Shown piece after piece: positions 58,181 through 64,000 of a stretch of 64,000 nucleotides of DNA (the stretch's first letter is position 1; the number at the start of each line of letters is the position of its first letter). The stretch is from NCBI GenBank assembly GCA_003994795.1, contig AP018269.1:6289687-6353686 (forward strand), written 5' to 3'. This DNA is from Cylindrospermum sp. NIES-4074 (GTDB lineage Bacteria; Cyanobacteriota; Cyanobacteriia; Cyanobacteriales; Nostocaceae). The notes under the pieces are model-generated. The model did no database searches, had not been told where the DNA came from, and saw only the letters and a program-made list of their open reading frames with translations. A program made the position numbers and the translations under genes.

Positions 58181-60262
58181 ATGAGTCATCAAGTGGGAAC
58201 TGACAGATTTATCAATGATTTAGAGCGTTTTGCTCAGGTACGCTCAGAGATTTCTGTTTGTTTGAACAAAATCGCAGACACAATTAATCAAGCTGAGTTA
58301 GCCGGAGATACTTCATCAGGGAAACTTAGTTTAGCACGGGATATTGAAGATATTACGGTAGCTAGTAAAAATCTCAGTCAAGGTGTATTTCGTCTGTTAG
58401 TTTTGGGGGATATGAAACGTGGTAAAAGTACCTTTCTTAATGCTTTAATTGGTGAAAATTTATTGCCTAGTGATGTTAACCCCTGTACGGCAATATTAAC
58501 AGTTTTACGCTATGGCCCAGAGAAAAAAGTCACCATTCATTTTAATGATGGCAAAAGACCACAGCAGCTAGATTTCCAGAGCTTTAAATATAAGTATACT
58601 ATTGACCCATCGGAAGCTAAAAAACTAGAACAAGAGCAAAAAGCAGCATTTCCTGATGTTGATTATGCAGTAGTTGAGTATCCTTTAACGCTCTTAGAAA
58701 AGGGAATCGAAATTGTTGACAGTCCAGGCTTGAATGACACAGAAGCGCGTAATGAATTATCTTTAGGTTATGTGAATAATTGCCACGCGATTCTGTTTGT
58801 TATGCGAGCTTCACAACCTTGTACTTTGGGTGAGCGTCGCTACCTAGAAAATTATCTCAAAGGTCGAGGATTAACGGTTTTCTTCTTAATTAATGCTTGG
58901 GATCAGGTGAAGGAATCCTTGATTGATCCTGATGATATAGATGAGTTACAAGCATCAGAAGAAAGACTCAGACAAGTATTTAGAGCGAATTTGGCAGAAT
59001 ATTGTAGTGTAGATGGTCAGAATGTCTATGAGGAGCGGGTGTTTGAGCTTTCGTCAATTCAAGCACTGAGACGCAGGTTGAAGAACCCCCAAGCAGATTT
59101 AGCGGGAACTGGCTTTCCTTTGTTTATGGGGGCTTTGAACACTTTTCTGACTAGAGAACGTGCGATCGCCGAACTGCGACAGGTTAGAACCCTTGCTAGA
59201 CTTGCCTGCAACCACACCCGCGAAGCGATCGCCAGACGTTTACCATTACTTGATCAAGATGTTGATGAATTAAAAAACCGGATTGATTCTGTAGAACCAG
59301 AGTTTAATAAACTCACAAATATCCGGGATGGCTTTCAAAAAGAAATCATCAATACCAGAGATACCCAAGCACGAGCAATTTCTGAATCCTTTCGCAGCTA
59401 CGTTTTAAACTTAGGTGATACCTTTGAAAGCGATTTTCTCCGCTATCAGCCAGAATTAAATCTGTTTGATTTTCTCAGCAGCGGTAAACGGGAAGCATTT
59501 AACACTGCATTGCAAAAAGCCTTTGAACAATACATTACTGATAAATTTTCTGCTTGGACTTTAACTGCTGAAAAAGATATTAATGCAGCCTTCCGAGAAC
59601 TAACTCGCAGTGCAACACAATACGGCGCATCTTACAGTCAAGTCACCGACCAAATCACAGAAAAGCTAACTGGACAAAAAGTTAAAGTCAATACCACTAG
59701 CACCGCAGAAGATGATAATTCTCCGGGATGGGCAAAATGGGCAATGGGATTGTTATCTTTGTCTAGGGGTAACTTAGCTGGCGTTGCATTGGCTGGTGCT
59801 GGATTTGATTGGAAAAATATTTTGTTAAACTACTTCACCGTCATTGGAATTGGTGGAATGATTACCGCAGTTACAGGTATTTTTCTTGGCCCCATCGGTT
59901 TCGCGCTACTAGGTTTGGGCGTGGGAGTTTTACAAGCAGATCAAGCACGTAAAGAATTAGTAAAAACTGCCAAAAAAGAGTTAGTAAAATATCTGCCACA
60001 AGTAGCTCATGAGCAATCACCGATTGTATACGATGCGGTGAAAGAATGTTTTGATGCTTATGAAAAAGAAGTGGGTAAGCGGATTAATGATGACATTACA
60101 TCTCGCAAAGCTGAATTAGATAATCTGCTAAAACAGAAAGAAACACGAGAAATCAATCGGGAGAGTGAGTTAAAAAGGTTGAAAACTTTGCAGGAAAATG
60201 TAATTGAACAATTGCAAAAAATTGAGGCAGCATATAGCAATTTATTAGCTTACTATAGCTAA
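58181..60262 (+). CDS. Bacterial dynamin-like protein BDLP
   Basis: The 693-residue length and sequence agree with BDLP of Nostoc punctiforme, the first bacterial dynamin with a solved structure. The GTPase domain has P-loop GDMKRGKST (76-84, Lys82), switch II DSPGLNDTE near 185 and G4-like NAWDQ near 245. The neck and trunk helices follow, and the hydrophobic paddle (WKNILLNYFTVIGIGGMITA, FLGPIGFALLGLG; about 545-595) inserts into membrane, after which the trunk returns to end AYSNLLAYYS. BDLP polymerises on lipid tubes with GTP; its job in the cell is unresolved. A second dynamin gene follows 150 bases downstream. Confidence 0.95.
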   Translation: MSHQVGTDRFINDLERFAQVRSEISVCLNKIADTINQAELAGDTSSGKLSLARDIEDITVASKNLSQGVFRLLVLGDMKRGKSTFLNALIGENLLPSDVNPCTAILTVLRYGPEKKVTIHFNDGKRPQQLDFQSFKYKYTIDPSEAKKLEQEQKAAFPDVDYAVVEYPLTLLEKGIEIVDSPGLNDTEARNELSLGYVNNCHAILFVMRASQPCTLGERRYLENYLKGRGLTVFFLINAWDQVKESLIDPDDIDELQASEERLRQVFRANLAEYCSVDGQNVYEERVFELSSIQALRRRLKNPQADLAGTGFPLFMGALNTFLTRERAIAELRQVRTLARLACNHTREAIARRLPLLDQDVDELKNRIDSVEPEFNKLTNIRDGFQKEIINTRDTQARAISESFRSYVLNLGDTFESDFLRYQPELNLFDFLSSGKREAFNTALQKAFEQYITDKFSAWTLTAEKDINAAFRELTRSATQYGASYSQVTDQITEKLTGQKVKVNTTSTAEDDNSPGWAKWAMGLLSLSRGNLAGVALAGAGFDWKNILLNYFTVIGIGGMITAVTGIFLGPIGFALLGLGVGVLQADQARKELVKTAKKELVKYLPQVAHEQSPIVYDAVKECFDAYEKEVGKRINDDITSRKAELDNLLKQKETREINRESELKRLKTLQENVIEQLQKIEAAYSNLLAYYS

Positions 60263-60412
60263 AGGAGAATTTTCATTCTCTAATATATTTGGGGAATAGA
60301 GAATTAAACCACAGATAAACACAGATAATAGGTCGGTGTTTATCTGTGTTTCCAGATATATTCCCAATTTTTGTGATAATTATATCCTTGGATGAAGTTC
60401 GTATAAAAAACT

Positions 60413-62680
60413 ATGCAACAACTGTATGAGGGTTATAAAGATTTAGCAGATGCTCTTAAAACTTCTGCTGCATTACTAGGTTTAGAGCCGCAATCACAAC
60501 TGCATCAAGATGTAATTGCTGTTGGCAATTATCTGGCTAATCCTAATTTTCGGATTGCGGTATTTGGGCCCTTTAATCATGGCAAGTCAACTTTGATAAA
60601 TGCCATGTTGGGAAATCGCACTCTACCAATTGATTTGATTCCGACTACAGGTGCAGCAATTACTGTTAAGTATGGCTCGACTTTAAGAACTCGTATTATG
60701 TTGGTGGATGGTACAGAAATCTACCGCAGTGGGACAGAAGTTTTACAGCAGTTTGCCGTTCTTGATGGTAATAGACAGATGCGAAAAGATGTAGCATCTG
60801 TAGAAGTTTTTTGTCCCCATCCTTTTTTAGAAACAGGTGTGGAATTTGTTGATTTACCAGGGACAAATGACAGAGAAGCACAAGATCAATTAGTACGCGA
60901 TCGCCTTTTAAGTGCAGATTTAGTTATCCAACTCCTAGACGCACGCAAGTTAATGACTTTGGGTGAGCGGGAAAATTTGCGCGATTGGCTATTAGATCGG
61001 GGTATTAAAACAGTTATTTTTGTCGCCAATTTTATTAATTTACTTGAACCCGACGAGCAAAAACAAATTCAAAATCGTCTGTTATTTGTGGCAGAAAGCT
61101 TTCGCGCGGAATTACCTCCAGGTTTTAGTAATTTGCACCGAGTTGATGCTTTACCTGCCTTAAGAGCGAGATTAAAAGGTGATGTCACCGCTGCCAATAG
61201 TAGTGGTTTAACAGCTTTTGAAACAGCTTTGCAAAATATTGTCGGGATTTTTCAACAAAATTCTGGAGATGTACGCTTGCCAAGAGTGCAAGCTATAGCC
61301 TCAAAAATTCTCCCATCATTAATCGCTAAAATTTACGCCCTTGCTAATGAAATTAAAACCTTTGATGATAAACAAAATGCCAAAATAGAAATTAAACAAA
61401 AAGCTGCTAACTTAATTTACAAAGGTTTTAACACTAGCATATTTGAGCTACGTGATTGGCTATCTTTACCCAATCTGCTTGCAAAATACCAAGCTGATGC
61501 CGCAGTAGCAATGGCAGAAAATAACTTTAAATCTTGGCAGACAAACACTTTAAAAAAAGACCTGACAATATTACAATTAGCCGTGGTAAAGTGGCTCTAT
61601 CAAGCTTACGATTTTTTCCAGGAAGAAAGACCAGAAGATTTATTAATTCCCTTTCCTAATGAACCAATATTAAACCTACCTCCAAAACCTCATAATGCTA
61701 ATGATTTGAATGAACCGGGTGCAATTGCTGTTGGGGGTGGGATTGGTTGGCTATTAGGTGGGCCTGTAGGCGCTGCTGTTGTCGGAAGTATTTCCTATTT
61801 ATTAAATAAGAATATTCAACAACAAGATGATAAATCAGTTCAAGCATCTTATCATCAACAAGTTGCCAAAATTTGTATAGCAGCAGCCGAGAATTTCTTA
61901 TCGCGCTTTAGCAGTCAAGGGTTATCAATTTTGGCTGAATATGAACAAAAAGCCGCGAAAGTAATTCATTTTCCAGTTAATCAAGAACCGCTAGAAATTA
62001 CCAAAAAGCGGGAAGAGATGCAGCGGTTGCAAAATGGTTTTAATCGGTTGCTGCAAGAGTTGACTAAAGCAAATATACCTGCAAAATATCAACCTTATAG
62101 AGAAATCCCCAAATCTCAAAATTCTAATAGTGGCTATTCCCCAGCCAATAATACTGCGAACCAGCCACGACCAGAAAATACTGCTCAAAATGCTGAAAAA
62201 AAGGTAGAACCTCCGCGTCAGCAAGTTTATTCACCGCCTCCACAGGCTGAAAAGAAGGTAGAACCTCCGCGTCAGCAGGTTTACTCACCGCCACCACCAC
62301 CAAAAGCACCTCCTTCGCCACGTCCCCATGAGGTAGAGGCAAAATTCCGCAATTGGGAACTTGATGAGGAAATAGCGCGAATAAAAGCCGAAATGCGATC
62401 GCCCGCTTCGCAAACAGGTAAGCAGCAGACAAATCAAAGCAGTGAACCGCCTAACCAACCCCAAAATCAAGCAGAAAAAGACAAAATTACTCGTGCATAC
62501 AGCGTGTTTGGATTACAACCAAGCGCTTCTTTTGCTGAGGTGAAACAAGCTTATCGAACTTTAGTGAAAAAATGGCATCCAGATTTATTTGTTAATCAAC
62601 CGCAACTGTTAAAACAAGCGCAAGAGAAGATGCGGTTAGTTAATGAAGCTTACACAATATTGTCAGCTAAAAATAGTTGA
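60413..62680 (+). CDS. Dynamin-like GTPase fused to a C-terminal J domain
   Basis: The 755 residues have P-loop FGPFNHGKST (51-60), a G2 Thr in PTTGAAITV near 85 and switch II DLPGTNDRE near 148. The usual G4 N/T-KxD is not evident (VANFINLLEPDEQ), so nucleotide specificity may differ. A helical trunk follows, then a glycine-rich membrane-type hairpin AVGGGIGWLLGGPVGAAVVG near 440 as paddle, more helices, and a Pro-rich linker with a direct repeat (KKVEPPRQQVYSPPP twice). A J domain (695-752) ends the protein: AYSVFGLQPSASFAEVKQAY with the catalytic HPD in KKWHPDLF at 721-723. J domains stimulate DnaK, so Hsp70 may remodel the dynamin polymer. Confidence 0.9.
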   Translation: MQQLYEGYKDLADALKTSAALLGLEPQSQLHQDVIAVGNYLANPNFRIAVFGPFNHGKSTLINAMLGNRTLPIDLIPTTGAAITVKYGSTLRTRIMLVDGTEIYRSGTEVLQQFAVLDGNRQMRKDVASVEVFCPHPFLETGVEFVDLPGTNDREAQDQLVRDRLLSADLVIQLLDARKLMTLGERENLRDWLLDRGIKTVIFVANFINLLEPDEQKQIQNRLLFVAESFRAELPPGFSNLHRVDALPALRARLKGDVTAANSSGLTAFETALQNIVGIFQQNSGDVRLPRVQAIASKILPSLIAKIYALANEIKTFDDKQNAKIEIKQKAANLIYKGFNTSIFELRDWLSLPNLLAKYQADAAVAMAENNFKSWQTNTLKKDLTILQLAVVKWLYQAYDFFQEERPEDLLIPFPNEPILNLPPKPHNANDLNEPGAIAVGGGIGWLLGGPVGAAVVGSISYLLNKNIQQQDDKSVQASYHQQVAKICIAAAENFLSRFSSQGLSILAEYEQKAAKVIHFPVNQEPLEITKKREEMQRLQNGFNRLLQELTKANIPAKYQPYREIPKSQNSNSGYSPANNTANQPRPENTAQNAEKKVEPPRQQVYSPPPQAEKKVEPPRQQVYSPPPPPKAPPSPRPHEVEAKFRNWELDEEIARIKAEMRSPASQTGKQQTNQSSEPPNQPQNQAEKDKITRAYSVFGLQPSASFAEVKQAYRTLVKKWHPDLFVNQPQLLKQAQEKMRLVNEAYTILSAKNS

Positions 62681-62860
62681 TGACAATAAATCATGTATGG
62701 ATGTTTTCAAATAAATTAAATATGCACCCGAAATTAAAAGCTATCTTGTAGAGACGTTTCATGAAACATCTCTACATCATGGTCTAAATAGAAATCGCTT
62801 GATGAAATCGCCACAAGCCTTCCATGTACTATTTGTAGAAGAATAAATATAAATAGCTGT

Positions 62861-63445
62861 TTACCAAATTTTACTCATATTCAGAACAAACCCAGGTAAC
62901 ACCAATTCGCCACTTATAGTATCAGGATTCTCTAGACATTCCACTGGTTTACCTGGACGATAGACATAAACCTTGCGGTGTTTACGGTCAATTAACCAGC
63001 CTAGTTGTATTCCTGGTTCCTGCATATATTCTGCCATCTTTTCTTGCAAAGGCTTGAGATTATCAGAGGCGGATCTGAGTTCAATGACAAAATCTGGACA
63101 AATGGGAGCAAACTTTGTTTGTTGTTCTGATGTGAGAGTATTCCATCTTTCTAATTTAATCCAAGATGCATCAGGAGAACGTTCTGCACCTGTTGATAGT
63201 TTAAATCCGGTGCTGGAACTAAAAGTTATACCTGTGCTATCTTGTTCTGACCACACCCACAATTGTCCAAAAATATTGCCTTCTCGATTCCCTGTTTCTG
63301 AACCAGTAGGTGCCATAATTGATATCTCTCCAAATTTATTCCTCTCAATGCGTAAATCACGATTCACTTGACAAAATTCAAAAAATTGTTCGTCTGTCAT
63401 TTGCATTGATGGCGGAAACTGAAAAACTAAAGGAGAGGAAACCAT
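62861..63445 (-). CDS. Uma2-family (DUF820) PD-(D/E)XK protein
   Basis: The Uma2 protein of about 194 residues starts MVSSPLVFQFPPSMQMTDEQ and has FCQVNRDLRIERNKFGEISIMAPTG, ERSPDASWI near 95 and the nuclease-like CPDFVIELRSASDNLKPL with KMAEYMQEPGIQLGWLID near 140. The acids and Lys of the fold are present. The family function is unknown. A start at 63493 would add 16 residues; ATG 63445 fits the family better. It lies downstream of the peroxiredoxin gene on the same strand, behind a hairpin. Confidence 0.88.
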   Translation of the reverse strand: MVSSPLVFQFPPSMQMTDEQFFEFCQVNRDLRIERNKFGEISIMAPTGSETGNREGNIFGQLWVWSEQDSTGITFSSSTGFKLSTGAERSPDASWIKLERWNTLTSEQQTKFAPICPDFVIELRSASDNLKPLQEKMAEYMQEPGIQLGWLIDRKHRKVYVYRPGKPVECLENPDTISGELVLPGFVLNMSKIW

Positions 63446-63487
63446 AATGGTTAACTGGAATGACTCGATATTTTTATTTTGACGCAA

Positions 63488-63529
63488 AAACACAAAGACG
63501 CCAAGATTTAACTTTGCGCCTTTGTGTTT
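63488..63529 (-). terminator. Hairpin after the peroxiredoxin gene
   Basis: AAACACAAAG and CTTTGTGTTT pair, with an imperfect inner GCGC/CGTC-type stem, 25 bases past the stop; T-rich on the minus strand. Related CCTTTGCG repeats occur near 6120. Confidence 0.6.
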
Positions 63530-63553
63530 AATGTGCTAATTAATTGGAGAACC

Positions 63554-64000
63554 TTACTTGTTAGGTTGAGGAGTCAGACGCAGATAGGGTTTGACTTCTT
63601 GATAACCTTTGGGGAATTTTTCTTTTAGCACTTCTGGATCTTTCAAGGATGGGACAATTACGACATCCTCACCATCTTTCCAGTCAGCTGGGGTAGCGAC
63701 GCTGTAATTATCAGTCAGTTGCAGAGAATCAATCACCCGCAACAGTTCATCAAAATTGCGTCCAGTGCTGGGGGGGTAGGTGAAAGTGAGACGGAGTTTT
63801 TTATTGGGGTCAATAACGAACACCGATCGCACCGTTACCGTATTGCTAGCGTTGGGATGAACCATGTCGTAAAGGTCAGAAACCTTACGATCTGGATCTG
63901 CCAAAATTGGGTAGTTAAGACTGGTGCTTTGAGTTTCTTCGATATCTCCTACCCATCCTTTGTGGGATTCGACATCATCCACGCTGAGTGCGATCGCCTT
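63554..64000 (-). CDS. 1-Cys peroxiredoxin (Prx6 type), 5' end outside window
   Basis: The frame is open to the last base of the window and reads KAIALSVDDVESHKGWVGDI at the edge, so the gene starts beyond 64000 and the active-site Cys is not visible. The remaining parts are those of a 1-Cys peroxiredoxin: YPILADPDRKVSDLYDMVHP, RSVFVIDPNKKLRLTFTYP, GRNFDELLRVIDSLQL and the extended C-terminal domain ATPADWKDGEDVVIVPSL ending KPYLRLTPQP. It reduces hydroperoxides. Confidence 0.93.
   Translation of the reverse strand, partial: KAIALSVDDVESHKGWVGDIEETQSTSLNYPILADPDRKVSDLYDMVHPNASNTVTVRSVFVIDPNKKLRLTFTYPPSTGRNFDELLRVIDSLQLTDNYSVATPADWKDGEDVVIVPSLKDPEVLKEKFPKGYQEVKPYLRLTPQPNK

Noticed and set aside
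63554-63982. Complete short peroxiredoxin starting at GTG 63982
   Set aside because: The frame is open to the window edge and upstream residues continue the family, so the GTG is an internal Val and the gene is cut by the window.

Overview
The window comes from a heterocyst-forming filamentous cyanobacterium of the Nostoc/Anabaena type. The evidence is a heterocyst glycolipid synthase cluster with hetN- and hetI-type genes, photosystem II genes (psbB, psbT), chlorophyll genes (chlP, chlL, chlN), cyanobacterial carotenoid genes (pds, psy), rpaA, very frequent HIP1 octamers (GCGATCGC), heptanucleotide tandem repeats between genes, and a 693-residue dynamin-like protein that matches, as I remember it, the crystallised BDLP of Nostoc punctiforme almost residue for residue.

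Layout. 1-18.5 kb: a plus-strand run of polyunsaturated-fatty-acid-synthase-like genes (hglE 3' part, then a KR/DH protein, a KS, a KS-like/AT protein and a PfaD-type enoyl reductase), a free carrier protein and an unrecognised 622-residue protein with a TubC-like docking domain. These are followed by a HetN-type reductase and, convergently, the phosphopantetheinyl transferase HetI and an alpha/beta hydrolase. The ACP-thioester reductase HglB/HetM expected just before hetN is absent. 18.6-24.3 kb: rpaA, an IS200-like Y1 transposase between palindromic repeats, a Uma2 gene, chlP, a YidD-like gene with a cysteine-rich tail, and cysA. 24.3-27.4 kb: a restriction-modification pair whose endonuclease gene is broken by a 196-bp MITE, and a second Uma2 gene. 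27.5-31.6 kb: a HAD phosphatase, rps1, psbT and psbB. 31.6-33.7 kb: a repeat-rich stretch holding a second, nearly identical MITE.

33.7-36.6 kb: a peptide-type ABC binding lipoprotein and permease. 37-41.6 kb: two small conserved genes, then chlL, a DUF5331 gene and chlN (dark protochlorophyllide reductase). 41.7-45.6 kb: an AT-rich accessory stretch with a HEPN protein, xisI beside a 16-codon scar of xisH, a PD-(D/E)XK-like protein and a lone double-glycine leader peptide. 45.7-57.4 kb: mostly housekeeping genes (GH3 hexosaminidase, RlpA, pds-psy, tRNA-Ser, an amino-acid binding lipoprotein, an outer-membrane protein, YgfZ, a second DUF5331 gene, a 2Fe-2S protein, cysteine synthase). 57.9-62.7 kb: a three-gene run of a small membrane protein, BDLP and a second dynamin-like protein ending in a J domain. 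The window ends in a Uma2 gene and a partial 1-Cys peroxiredoxin.

The strongest unexpected observations are the MITE pair with intact 8-bp target duplications and the exact reconstruction of the endonuclease it broke; the HetN homologue without the RGSGR patterning peptide; the glycolipid cluster without its chain-release reductase; the xisH deletion scar; and the dynamin/J-domain fusion next to BDLP.
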